A stretch of 64,000 bases of DNA from Paracoccaceae bacterium (lineage in GTDB: Bacteria > Pseudomonadota > Alphaproteobacteria > Rhodobacterales > Rhodobacteraceae). Below, one piece after another: positions 18,940 to 27,448 of this stretch (position 1 is the first letter of the stretch; every line of letters begins with the position of its first letter). The notes below the pieces were generated by a model. The model saw nothing but the letters and a program-made list of their open reading frames with translations. It had not been told where the DNA came from and did no database searches. A program made the position numbers and the translations under genes. The stretch covers positions 434,001-498,000 of the forward strand of contig JANSYL010000001.1 in the NCBI GenBank assembly GCA_024742455.1. Direction: 5' to 3'.

Positions 18940-19050
18940 GAAAAACTCGAGTTTTTCATCGGGAAATCTGCAGATTCCCGTTCTGCACATATCGCCACGC
19001 GCGGACTCGAAAAACCCGGGTTTTTCGATACGGAAATCTGCAGATTTCCG
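18940..19050. repeat. Cluster of four palindromes between facing genes
   Basis: Four inverted repeats fill the 128-base gap. The first, 18940-18957, is a perfect 18-base palindrome, GAAAAACTC with GAGTTTTTC. The second, 18961-18979, is a near-perfect one centred on CTGCAG. The third, 19007-19028, is a perfect 22-base palindrome with half-site TCGAAAAACCC. The fourth, 19031-19050, is a perfect 20-base palindrome, CGGAAATCTGCAGATTTCCG. The pattern is an ordered pair (A/T-rich arm, then CTGCAG-centred) repeated twice. They probably terminate transcription from both sides. Confidence 0.85.
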
Positions 19051-19060
19051 GCACTATCCT

Positions 19061-20068
19061 TCAGCCCAAAATCGCCGCAATTCTATCCAGTGTCGCCTGG
19101 CTGACCGCCACGCCATGCTTTGCCGCCCGCGCCCGCGCTGACGCCCGACCGTCACCGGGCAAGTGCGCGCCATCTTGCGCGCGCACGGCGGAAACAAGGT
19201 CAGCGATCCGCGCCGCGAAGCCGCCGCCCGATGCCGCGTCCGGGTCCACGGCCAGGAAAAACTGACCCGTGCGTGGCGGCCCGCCTATGGGGCCGGAAAA
19301 CGGGGATGCGTCGATGCCCAACGTGGCCCCCGCCAGCGCCGCCGCCATCACCTCGGTGATAAGGGCGATGCCCACCCCCTTGTAGCCGCCCGAGGGGGCC
19401 ATGGACCCCGTGAGCCCCACCGCCGGGTCGGTGGTCGGCTGCCCATCAGGATCGAGCGCCCACCCTTCGGGGATCGGGCGGTTTTCGCGGGCATGTTTCA
19501 TCACCTCGGACTTGGCGATGGTGCTGGCGGATTGATCGATCAGGATCGAAGGGCCGTCCGGCCCCGGCACGGCAAGCGACACCGGGTTGGTGCCCACCAC
19601 CGGCCGCGCCCCGCCCGAGGGCGCGATGGAGGCGGGCGCATTGGTAAAGCCAAGCCCCAGCAGCCCCGCCGCGGCCAGACGAAGGGTGTGATAGCCCAGA
19701 ACCCCGCAGTTATAGCTGTTGCAGACGGTCATCGCCGCCACCCCCTGTTCCCGGGCCAGCGGGATCAGCGCGGCAAAGCCCAGGTCGATGGCCGTATGGG
19801 CAAACCCAGTTGCGGCATCGACACGCAAAAGCGCCGGTTTGGGGTGGTCCAGCACCGGCACCGCGGCCCCGTCGACCTTTCCGCAGACCAGATGCTCGGC
19901 ATAGATCGGGATATAGGCCAGCCCGTGACTGGCCACGCCATCTGCCTCGGTCGCGGCGGTGGCGCGGGCCAGGGGCCGGGCCTGCGCCTCGGTCGCCCCT
20001 GCAGCGGTCAGGGCGCGAAAGGCCAGGTCCTCGATCTGGGCCAGGGTCAGGGTCTTGGTCTCGGGCAT
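19061..20068 (-). CDS. Ldh family (malate/L-sulfolactate dehydrogenase type) oxidoreductase
   Basis: The 335-residue protein belongs to the NAD(P)-dependent family typified by malate/L-lactate, ureidoglycolate and sulfolactate dehydrogenases. Signatures include the catalytic histidine in GVASHGLAYIPIY near residues 39-51, TVCNSYNCGVLGYHT, and APSGGARPVVGTNP. Near the C-terminus are APSGGYKGVGIALITEVM and a final helix. It reduces a 2-keto acid or the reverse; the substrate is not determined. GGAGG precedes the ATG. It is the last of four minus-strand genes. Confidence 0.9.
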   Translation of the reverse strand: MPETKTLTLAQIEDLAFRALTAAGATEAQARPLARATAATEADGVASHGLAYIPIYAEHLVCGKVDGAAVPVLDHPKPALLRVDAATGFAHTAIDLGFAALIPLAREQGVAAMTVCNSYNCGVLGYHTLRLAAAGLLGLGFTNAPASIAPSGGARPVVGTNPVSLAVPGPDGPSILIDQSASTIAKSEVMKHARENRPIPEGWALDPDGQPTTDPAVGLTGSMAPSGGYKGVGIALITEVMAAALAGATLGIDASPFSGPIGGPPRTGQFFLAVDPDAASGGGFAARIADLVSAVRAQDGAHLPGDGRASARARAAKHGVAVSQATLDRIAAILG

Positions 20069-20080
20069 GCAACCTCCGGT

Positions 20081-20713
20081 TCAGTCGGTATCGGCATCGC
20101 CCGGCCCCGCCCCGGCGCTGCGCGACGCCTCGGTCGCGGGCGCATAGGTGCGGTGGGCGAAGCTGGTCAATATGGCCCAGCCATCCGCGTCAGGGTCGGG
20201 CCGGGTGGTGGCGGGGCCGTGGGGCGGCAGGGTGTCGGTGCGCCGAAGGCTGAGCGTCGCCCGGTCCGGCCAATCAATCACCCCGGCCAGACCGGACCCG
20301 TCCAGCGTGACCGTCTGCCCGCCCTCCGGTGTCAAGGACAGGGGGGCATGGACCTGCGCCGACAGCGCGGCCGCGAAGGGCAGGACCAGGACCGGTGCGA
20401 TCACATCCTCCAGCACCCAGTCGTCCCCGGTGGCCAGGGCATGGGCGTGATCGCTGAGGGCCAGCCCCAGATGCACCGGGCACAACCCCGCCGCCCCGCG
20501 CCAGCCATGAGCGCTGCGCCGGGGCCGAAGGTCTGTCCGGTGCAGCCCGTCCGTCGCCACCAGGAACACGGCAAGGGCGGCGCAGCCATCCACCCCGCGC
20601 GCGTGCAGCCAGACCACCGCCGGGCCGGTCTCGGCCGCCACGCCCCAGTCAAACCCGGCGCCCCGCGCCGCCTTGACCGTCAGCGACGATACCTCGTTCA
20701 GCGACCGGGTCAC
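20081..20713 (-). CDS. DUF3726-family protein
   Basis: The 210-residue protein opens with SLNEVSSLTVKAARGAGFDWGVA, which I recognise as the DUF3726 signature seen in marine Rhodobacteraceae. It has no signal peptide or clear membrane helix. A GTG at 20713 overlaps the stop codon of the preceding gene (GTGA), so the two are translationally coupled. The function is unknown. The consistent association with Ldh-family dehydrogenases suggests a role in oxidation of an organic acid or amino-acid derivative. Confidence 0.8.
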   Translation of the reverse strand: MTRSLNEVSSLTVKAARGAGFDWGVAAETGPAVVWLHARGVDGCAALAVFLVATDGLHRTDLRPRRSAHGWRGAAGLCPVHLGLALSDHAHALATGDDWVLEDVIAPVLVLPFAAALSAQVHAPLSLTPEGGQTVTLDGSGLAGVIDWPDRATLSLRRTDTLPPHGPATTRPDPDADGWAILTSFAHRTYAPATEASRSAGAGPGDADTD

Positions 20714-22386
20714 GCGGGATAGGGCCAGAGATCGGCGGTGTCGGGCGTCAGGTCCTCGGGATAGGGGGCACCGGCATACATGGAAATCCGCACCCAGCGG
20801 TCCGATCGGGGATCAAAGGACGTGGCCCCGAAAAACGACAGTTTCGCGCGCAGCATGTCGATGGGCATCAGATCGGCCCCGATGGTGTTGTCGCGGATCT
20901 CGGCATAGGGGGCGACGCGGGCGATCTGGGCGCGCCGGATCGCGGCGCGGTGTTCGGGATGAACGGTCAGCATATCGGCCACGGGCGCATCATCGGGCCA
21001 GTGCCCGAGCGTGGCCAGCGCGGCCATCGCGTCGCGCGCCGGGGCCAGAGGCTGTTCGTAATCGGCGATGGGTTCGGCATGGCGTTCGCCCAGGCGCGGC
21101 TCAAGCTTTTCCTCCGAGACGTACCAGCACCGCGCCGAGGTGTCGGGGGCGTCCCAATCCAGTGCACGGGCCCAACCGAAGACATCTTCGATCACCGCGC
21201 GGACCGCCGCGACCGTCATCGTGCCGTCGATCGGACGGCCGGGCGGCGTCGGGTCGGCCATGCAATGGGCCAGGCCATCGACCAGATCGCCATGGGGTTC
21301 CAGCACCAGCGCGTTCAGCCATTCCTGCCCCTCGACGCTCAGCGCGGTTTCTGCCCAGGTCACGGCGGCGTCCCACGGGTGGGGCATGTCACGGTCGGCC
21401 CGGGCGATCCAGTCGCGCACAAGGGCGATGTCGCGGGTCAGGGCGGCGTTCTTTTCGACCTGCACCGGATGTTCGGACCGCCAGCCAGCCACCTGCCGGG
21501 CGCCGCGCTCCGCGAGGTCGATGATCAGGTCCCAGTCGGCATCGGCAGCCCGGGCCACGGCGCGGACGCGCGCCAGCGCCTCCTCCCGCGCCATGATCCA
21601 GTTGTTCAGAAGCACAGGGTGATGGATCAGGAAGGGCGCCATGCCCAGCCCGGTGGAATTGCCGATCCCGAGCCGTGTTGCCAGCGCCGGGTCGAGCGGC
21701 ACCGCATCCTCCCCGCCCCGCATCCGCGCCATGTGTTCAACCAGATCGCGGACGAAACAGCGGATCAGGTAGACGGTCAGCATTTCGGCCTGGAACGGGG
21801 CCTGCATCTCGGGCCGGTCGGCGATCACCTCGCGGTCGGCGGCGCCGAACTTGCCCGACCCGTAAACGGCGGTGGTGCGCATCAGGTAGCCGACGCCGTC
21901 GATCATCCCGGCATCGGGTTGGCGGCCCGCAGCCAGCGCCTCGACCACATGCGCCCAGAGCCGGACCGACCGGTTGGCGCGCGACAGGGTCAGTTCGCGG
22001 CCCGTGACGCGGCCCGCCTCCTGCAGCGGCACATTATCGGCGAGCCGCGCGATATCAGCCTCGGTCGGGTCACCGTCGAAAAGCGCAAATGTCGCATCCC
22101 AGGCCTCGGCGATCACCCGGTCCGACCGCATCGCATCGGGCAGGTCATGGGCAAAGGCCACCAGCGCATAGACCCGTGCCCCGGTATCGACGCGGTAGAC
22201 CGCATGGCCCACGCCCGCATCATCGACGGACCAGTCGCGCCGGGTGATCCGCCACCCCTCGCCCGCCATGCGCCGCATCAGGATGCGCATGAAGCTGAGC
22301 CGCGACTGGTGCAGCGACCCCAGCCGTTCCAGGCGCATCACAAGCTCGGGCGGGCGGCGCGGGATATCGACCTGTCCCTCGATCAT
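20710..22386 (-). CDS. Conserved protein of unknown function
   Basis: The 558-residue protein is mainly helical and soluble, with no signal peptide. It contains conserved-looking blocks: RMAGEGWRITRRDWSVDDAG, LMRTTAVYGSGKFGAADRE near residues 168-186, and RLGIGNSTGLGMAPFLIHHPVLLNNW near residues 237-262. The Gly-Asn-Ser-Thr-Gly-Leu-Gly and paired-His elements look like an active or ligand-binding site. I recognise no family name. The gene overlaps the dipeptidase-like gene by four bases (ATGA) and the DUF3726 gene by four bases, so all three are made together. Confidence 0.75.
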   Translation of the reverse strand: MIEGQVDIPRRPPELVMRLERLGSLHQSRLSFMRILMRRMAGEGWRITRRDWSVDDAGVGHAVYRVDTGARVYALVAFAHDLPDAMRSDRVIAEAWDATFALFDGDPTEADIARLADNVPLQEAGRVTGRELTLSRANRSVRLWAHVVEALAAGRQPDAGMIDGVGYLMRTTAVYGSGKFGAADREVIADRPEMQAPFQAEMLTVYLIRCFVRDLVEHMARMRGGEDAVPLDPALATRLGIGNSTGLGMAPFLIHHPVLLNNWIMAREEALARVRAVARAADADWDLIIDLAERGARQVAGWRSEHPVQVEKNAALTRDIALVRDWIARADRDMPHPWDAAVTWAETALSVEGQEWLNALVLEPHGDLVDGLAHCMADPTPPGRPIDGTMTVAAVRAVIEDVFGWARALDWDAPDTSARCWYVSEEKLEPRLGERHAEPIADYEQPLAPARDAMAALATLGHWPDDAPVADMLTVHPEHRAAIRRAQIARVAPYAEIRDNTIGADLMPIDMLRAKLSFFGATSFDPRSDRWVRISMYAGAPYPEDLTPDTADLWPYPA

Positions 22387-23360
22387 GACGCCATGGGTCC
22401 GAAATTCTCCGCGAAAAAGCGATACCAGTTGCCGCCCATGATGCCCGCGATTTCGGCTTCGTCAAAGCCTGCGGTCCTGAGGCCGGTTTCGATATTGCCG
22501 AAATCACGGTTGTCGCGGAACCAGCGGGGCATCGGCGGAAAGCCCGGCGCCGCGGCCGAGCCTTCGCCATAATCGATCTGTTTCGACCAGCGCCCCACCC
22601 GCATCCATTCCACCACGCTGTCGGGCTGATCCTGGCACAGGTCCGACCCGATCCCCAGATGATCCGCGCCCACCCGGTCGGCTGTGCGCGCGATCATCCG
22701 GCAGAAATCCTCCAGCGTGCAGGCGGACCCGCCTTTGAGGTGATGGGGATAAAGGGAAAAGCCCAGCATCCCGCCCGCCCCGGTGACCGCGTCGATGACG
22801 GCGTCCGGCTTGTTGCGCCGCGCGGCATGCCAGGCGGCGGGGTTGGCATGGCTGATGACGATGGGCCGGGCCGACGCCTCGACCGCCTCCAGCGTCGAGC
22901 GTTCCGCCGAATGGCTCATGTCGACGACCAGCCCCACCCGGTTCATCTCGGCGATCACCTGCCGGCCCATGCGGGTCAGGCCCGGATCCTCGTCCTCGTA
23001 ACACCCCGTCGCCAGCAGCGACTGGTTGTTATAGGTCAGCTGCATGAACCGCGCGCCCAGCGTGTGCAGGATCTCGACCAGCCCGATATCGTCCTCCATC
23101 GGGCTGGGGTTCTGGAACCCGAAAAAGATCGCCGTGCGCCCGGTTTCCCGCGCCCGATCGATATCGGCGGCGGTGGTACCCTTCACGATCAGGTCGGGAT
23201 ACGCCTCGAACCACCGGTTCCACGCCTCGAAGTTCAGGACCGTTTCGCGGAATGTCTCGTGATAGGCGATGGTGACATGAACGGCATCGACCCCGCCCTC
23301 GCGCATCTGGCGGAACACCCGCTCCGACCACCGGCAATACTGCAACCCGTCGATGCGCAT
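22383..23360 (-). CDS. M19 (membrane/renal dipeptidase) homologue with altered metal site
   Basis: The 325-residue protein follows the M19 dipeptidase fold, with the two zinc histidines in VVDMSHSAERST and IVISHANPAAW, and the C-terminal LGIGSDLCQ region typical of the barrel. Near the N-terminus, where family members have His-x-Asp ligands, it reads MRIDGLQYCRW. Where the bridging glutamate is expected it reads FGFQNPSPMEDDIG. Key ligands therefore seem changed and the activity may differ from dipeptide hydrolysis. GGAGGACC precedes the ATG. It is the first gene of the four-gene operon. Confidence 0.82.
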   Translation of the reverse strand: MRIDGLQYCRWSERVFRQMREGGVDAVHVTIAYHETFRETVLNFEAWNRWFEAYPDLIVKGTTAADIDRARETGRTAIFFGFQNPSPMEDDIGLVEILHTLGARFMQLTYNNQSLLATGCYEDEDPGLTRMGRQVIAEMNRVGLVVDMSHSAERSTLEAVEASARPIVISHANPAAWHAARRNKPDAVIDAVTGAGGMLGFSLYPHHLKGGSACTLEDFCRMIARTADRVGADHLGIGSDLCQDQPDSVVEWMRVGRWSKQIDYGEGSAAAPGFPPMPRWFRDNRDFGNIETGLRTAGFDEAEIAGIMGGNWYRFFAENFGPMAS

Positions 23361-23464
23361 CGGTCCTCCGCCCCCGGCTGCGGGGGACTATGGCGGGGGG
23401 CAGCGTGGCGAGGCAAGGGTTTTGCCGCATCGCGCCGGCGACCGGCCTGCGGTAGACGCAATCC

Positions 23465-24550
23465 ATGACTGCGCCGCGTCTTGCCATCATCGGAACCGTC
23501 GGGTTGCCGCCCCGATACGGCGGGTTCGAAACGCTCGCCGATGCGCTGGTGCGCGGGGCCGAGGCGCGGGGCATCGCGGACAGGGTCACCGTCTATTGCG
23601 ACCCTTCCCGCAACGGGCACATCCCGCCAGACCGCTATCGCGGCGCCCGGCTGGTGCGGGCGCCGGTCCGGGCCAACGGGGTGCAAAGCCTGGTCCACGA
23701 TGCCTGGTCGCTCGGCCATGCCACGCGGTCGGGGGCAAACGTGGCGCTGCTCCTCGGCGTGCCGGTCGGGCTGACCCTGCCCTGGCTGCGCAAACCCGGC
23801 GGCCCGCGCGTGGTCGTTCACCCGGACGGGATCGAATGGCGGCGCGCGAAATGGAACATGGCGCAGCGGGCGCTGCTGAAACTCTGCGAAGGACGGGCGG
23901 TGCGTCATGCCGACGGGGTGATCGCCGACAATCCGGCCATCGCGCGGCACCTGTCGGACACTTATGGCGTGCAAAGCACCTGCATCCCCTATGGGGGTGA
24001 CCCGCTGGATGATGTCGCACCCGCCGATATCACCGACCTGAACCTGCCCGGCGCCTACGCGCTGGCCATGGCGCGCGCCGAACCCGAGAACAACCTCGCC
24101 CTGATCCTCGACGCCTTCGCCCGGCATCCCGACCGCCCCCTGGTGGTGCTGTCGAACTGGGGCGCCACGCGGGAAGGGCGCCGGTTGCGCGCCCTTGACC
24201 TGCCGCCCCATATCCACAGGGTCGACGCGATCTATGACCCCGCGCGCCTCGCCGCGATCAGGGCGCGGGCCACCTGCCATATCCACGGCCATTCCGCAGG
24301 CGGCACCAACCCCGCGCTGGTCGAGGCGATGTGGACGGGCCTGCCCGTGGCCGTGTTCGACTGCAGCTTCAACCGCGAAACGACGGACGGGATCGCCCCC
24401 GTGTTTCGCGACGCCGGCAGCCTCGGCGCCCTGCTTGGCGACCTTGCCGCCGATACCACGCTCGGGCCCCGCCTCGCCGCATTGGCGCGCGACCGCTATG
24501 GCTGGGACCGTGTCACCAGCGCCTATTTCGAGGTGCTGGGGTTTCACTGA
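23465..24550 (+). CDS. DUF1972-type glycosyltransferase (rhamnosyltransferase-like, GT4 fold)
   Basis: The 361-residue protein begins with the DUF1972 signature IIGTVGLPPRYGGFETLADALV. It has the GT-B donor-site region HGHSAGGTNPALVEAMWTGLPVAVFDC near residues 275-301. Enzymes of this type add deoxyhexoses during exopolysaccharide or capsule synthesis at the cytosolic face of the membrane. There is no signal peptide. It is divergent from the dipeptidase operon with a gap of about 100 bases, and its stop lies 60 bases before hisB. Donor and acceptor are unknown. Confidence 0.88.
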   Translation: MTAPRLAIIGTVGLPPRYGGFETLADALVRGAEARGIADRVTVYCDPSRNGHIPPDRYRGARLVRAPVRANGVQSLVHDAWSLGHATRSGANVALLLGVPVGLTLPWLRKPGGPRVVVHPDGIEWRRAKWNMAQRALLKLCEGRAVRHADGVIADNPAIARHLSDTYGVQSTCIPYGGDPLDDVAPADITDLNLPGAYALAMARAEPENNLALILDAFARHPDRPLVVLSNWGATREGRRLRALDLPPHIHRVDAIYDPARLAAIRARATCHIHGHSAGGTNPALVEAMWTGLPVAVFDCSFNRETTDGIAPVFRDAGSLGALLGDLAADTTLGPRLAALARDRYGWDRVTSAYFEVLGFH

Positions 24551-24610
24551 CGCTTTTCCATTCGCGCCCATCCCCTTATAACCCCCCGCAAACACGCCAG
24601 GAGAGCGCCG

Positions 24611-25198
24611 ATGCGCCGCGCCACGATCAACCGCAAGACCGCCGAGACCGAGATTTCCGTGGAGATCGCGCTCGACGGCACCGGGGCCTATGACAACCAG
24701 ACCGGCATCGGGTTCTTCGACCACATGCTGGATCAGCTCGCGCGCCACGCTCTGGTCGACATGCGGGTCCGCTGCGCGGGCGATACCCATATCGACGACC
24801 ACCACAGTGTCGAGGATGTGGGCATCGCGCTGGGCCAGGCGCTGGCCGAAGCGCTCGGCGACAAGCGCGGCATCCGGCGCTATGGCTCCTGCCACCTCGC
24901 GATGGACGATGCGCTGCTGCGCGCCGCGCTCGACCTGTCGGGGCGGCCCTACCTCGTGTGGTCGGTCGATTTTCCCACGGACAGGATCGGCACATTCGAC
25001 ACCGAACTGGTGCGCGAATTCTTCCAGGCGCTCAGCACCCATGGCGGCATCACGCTGCATGTCCACAAGCTGGAAGGGATCAACAGCCACCACATCGCCG
25101 AGGCCGCGTTCAAATCCGTGGCCCGCGCGCTGCGCGACGCGGTCGAACCCGACCCCCGCCGCGCCGACGCGGTGCCTTCGACCAAGGGCACGCTTTAG
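24611..25198 (+). CDS. hisB: Imidazoleglycerol-phosphate dehydratase
   Basis: The 195-residue protein is a stand-alone HisB catalysing the sixth step of histidine synthesis. The manganese-binding histidine clusters are plain: [34 protein letters not shown], and in the second half [15 protein letters not shown]. The length is normal. AGGAGAG precedes the ATG. hisH starts five bases after its stop codon, so the two are co-transcribed. Confidence 0.98.
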   Translation: MRRATINRKTAETEISVEIALDGTGAYDNQTGIGFFDHMLDQLARHALVDMRVRCAGDTHIDDHHSVEDVGIALGQALAEALGDKRGIRRYGSCHLAMDDALLRAALDLSGRPYLVWSVDFPTDRIGTFDTELVREFFQALSTHGGITLHVHKLEGINSHHIAEAAFKSVARALRDAVEPDPRRADAVPSTKGTL

Positions 25199-25202
25199 GC
25201 CG

Positions 25203-25841
25203 ATGTCCTGTGTCATCGTCGATTACGACAGCGGCAACCTGCATTCGGCCGAAAAGGCGTTTCAGCGCATGGCGGCCGAGGGCGGGCACGGGCCGGTCAG
25301 CGTCACCTCCGATCCCGATCTGGTGGCGCAGGCCGACCGGATCGTGCTGCCGGGCGACGGCGCCTTTCCGTCCTGCCGCAGGGGCCTGCAGGCCATTGAC
25401 GGGCTCGAACAGGCGCTGACCGAGGCGGTCGAAATCCGCGCCGTGCCCTTTTTCGGCATCTGCGTGGGCATGCAGATGCTGGCCACCTGGGGCCGCGAAT
25501 ACGAGGATGTCGCCGGTTTCGGCTGGGTGGCGGGCGAGGTGACGCGGATCACCCCCGCCGACCCGGCCTTGAAGGTGCCGCATATGGGATGGAACGACCT
25601 GGTGATCGACCGCACCCACCCTGTGATGGACGGGATCGCGACCGGCGATCACGCCTATTTCGTCCATTCCTACCAGATGCGCGTGGATGACCCCGCGACC
25701 CTGATCGCGCATGCCGATTACGGCGGCCCGGTCACCGCCGTGGTGGCGAAGGACACAGTCATCGGCGCGCAGTTTCACCCCGAAAAAAGCCAGTCCGCAG
25801 GCCTCAGGATGATCGCCAACTTCCTCGCCTGGCGGCCCTGA
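25203..25841 (+). CDS. hisH: Imidazole glycerol phosphate synthase, glutaminase subunit
   Basis: The 212-residue class I glutamine amidotransferase supplies ammonia to HisF. The nucleophile is Cys87 in FFGICVGMQ, and the His-Glu pair lies in [11 protein letters not shown] near residue 195. The start ATG at 25203 follows hisB by four bases. Its synthase partner hisF lies 3 kb downstream, separated by a DUF2147 gene, hisA and a Hint-domain gene. Confidence 0.98.
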   Translation: MSCVIVDYDSGNLHSAEKAFQRMAAEGGHGPVSVTSDPDLVAQADRIVLPGDGAFPSCRRGLQAIDGLEQALTEAVEIRAVPFFGICVGMQMLATWGREYEDVAGFGWVAGEVTRITPADPALKVPHMGWNDLVIDRTHPVMDGIATGDHAYFVHSYQMRVDDPATLIAHADYGGPVTAVVAKDTVIGAQFHPEKSQSAGLRMIANFLAWRP

Positions 25842-25935
25842 CCGATCCTGAGCGGTTCCCGGATACCCTTGGGGATGCGCGTCAGCGCCGGGGAGCAGCG
25901 CCCCCGATGCTGCCTCGCCAAATGCCGGGTGCAAA

Positions 25936-25960
25936 CGGCCGCGCCCCGAAAGCGCGGCCG
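25936..25960 (-). terminator. Hairpin terminator after the DUF2147 gene
   Basis: A perfect nine-base stem, CGGCCGCGC with GCGCGGCCG, closes a seven-base loop. On the minus strand it is followed by GTTTGC. It lies directly downstream of the DUF2147 stop codon and also sits after hisH, so it may act in both directions. Confidence 0.65.
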
Positions 25961-25971
25961 CCAATGCCGTG

Positions 25972-26385
25972 TCAGTTGACGCGCTGCCAGACACCGCCTT
26001 CGCGGCACACCGCCCCGCCCATCACGCAGCCCGATACCGACAGGCTGTCACCGGTCAGTTGCAGCCGCGAGCGGTATTCCCGGTCCCGGTCGGGCGAATA
26101 GAGCATGCCGACATATTCGCCCGCATTGGTGGTGGGGTTGGTCGACCAGATGATCTGACGGCCGACATTGTCGGACTGCATCACCGCACCCGAGGCATCA
26201 AAGGCCTGCACCAGCGTGCCGCACAGCGACGTGCCGCATTGCACGACCCGGATCAGACCGGTGTTGCCATTGTCATCGGGGGCGGTCCGCCAGTCGCCGA
26301 TCAACTCGTTCGCCGCCGCCGGGGCGGCCAGCGCCAGTGTGGCCAAACCCGCCATAAGGATTGTCTTGAAGGTCGTCTTGCGCAT
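25972..26385 (-). CDS. Secreted DUF2147 protein
   Basis: I start the gene at the ATG at 26385 because AGGAGGAGG lies just upstream and a signal peptide follows (TILMAGLATLALAAPAAA, cut before NE). The 137-residue product has the DUF2147 pattern: IGDWRTAPDDNGNTGLIRVVQC near the N-terminus, CGTLVQAF, and SGCVMGGAVCREGGVWQRV at the end, with paired cysteines. It is a small periplasmic beta protein of unknown role. It lies in reverse orientation between hisH and hisA. Confidence 0.88.
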   Translation of the reverse strand: MRKTTFKTILMAGLATLALAAPAAANELIGDWRTAPDDNGNTGLIRVVQCGTSLCGTLVQAFDASGAVMQSDNVGRQIIWSTNPTTNAGEYVGMLYSPDRDREYRSRLQLTGDSLSVSGCVMGGAVCREGGVWQRVN

Positions 26386-26564
26386 GGGTCTCCTCCTCCT
26401 GACCATGAACACGGGTCAGCCTGCGCCCGGTGCGCAGCCCTGTCCAGCCTGACGTTGCGGCGGGTTGCAGAGGCCCCCGGCATCGGTCACAAGCGCCGCC
26501 GACCCCTTTTGACGGCGCCCGTCACGACCCGTGGTAACGACCGCCCTTCAGAGCGAGCCAAGCG

Positions 26565-27284
26565 ATGATCCTCTACCCCGCAATTGACCTCAAGGACGGC
26601 CAGGCCGTGCGGCTTCTGCGCGGCGAGATGGACCAGGCCACCGTCTTCAACACCGACCCCGCCGCACAGGCCCGCGCGTTCCAGGATGCGGGCGCGGCCT
26701 GGCTGCACCTGGTGGACCTGAACGGCGCCTTCGAGGGCAAGCCGGCGAACGGTGCGGCGGTCGAGGCGATCCTTGCCGACACCGATCTGCCCGCGCAGCT
26801 GGGCGGCGGAATCCGCGACATGGCCACCATCGAGATGTGGCTGACCAAGGGCATCGCGCGCATCATCCTGGGCACCGTGGCCGTCGAAGACCCCGATCTT
26901 GTCCGCGCCGCCGCGCGCGCCTTTCCGGGACAGGTCGCGGTGGGCCTTGATGCCCGCAAGGGCCGTGTTGCCACCCGCGGATGGGCGGAGGAAACCGATA
27001 TCGGTGTCACCGATCTCGCCCGCGCCTTCGAGGATGCGGGCGTGGCCACCATCATCTATACCGATATCGACCGCGACGGCGCGATGGGCGGCCCGAATGT
27101 CGCCGCCACCGCCGACCTGGCCCGCGCCACACGCATCCCCGTGATCGCTTCGGGCGGGGTGGCGTCGCTGGACGACCTGGTCGCGCTGAAAGACACCGGG
27201 GTGATCGCGGGCGCGATCTCGGGCCGGGCGCTTTACGATGGCGCCATCGACCTTGCCACTGCGCTGGAAACCCTGGCCGGCTGA
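26565..27284 (+). CDS. hisA: Phosphoribosylformimino-AICAR phosphate isomerase
   Basis: The 239-residue (beta-alpha)8 enzyme isomerises ProFAR to PRFAR, the fourth step of histidine synthesis. The first catalytic aspartate is in [14 protein letters not shown] and the second in [16 protein letters not shown] near residue 165-175. The phosphate loops LGGGIRD and [12 protein letters not shown] are intact. Length and ends are usual for HisA. Confidence 0.98.
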   Translation: MILYPAIDLKDGQAVRLLRGEMDQATVFNTDPAAQARAFQDAGAAWLHLVDLNGAFEGKPANGAAVEAILADTDLPAQLGGGIRDMATIEMWLTKGIARIILGTVAVEDPDLVRAAARAFPGQVAVGLDARKGRVATRGWAEETDIGVTDLARAFEDAGVATIIYTDIDRDGAMGGPNVAATADLARATRIPVIASGGVASLDDLVALKDTGVIAGAISGRALYDGAIDLATALETLAG

Positions 27285-27448
27285 CCCCGGCACGACCGGA
27301 TTGTCCGTTTCTCCGAAACAATCAGGCGGCCTGCCGAAAAATTGTCTCAATTTTCAGGCATCAAGCGACAAAACGATAATGAATCCCGCAGGCCCGCCAG
27401 ACCAGGTTCAGGCAACACGGCAAGGCGGGCGCAGGACGGAGCAGGCAT

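Noticed and set aside
23234-25216. Long minus-strand frame opposite the glycosyltransferase and hisB genes
   Set aside because: The composition is that of an antisense shadow, and both plus-strand genes have clear motifs.
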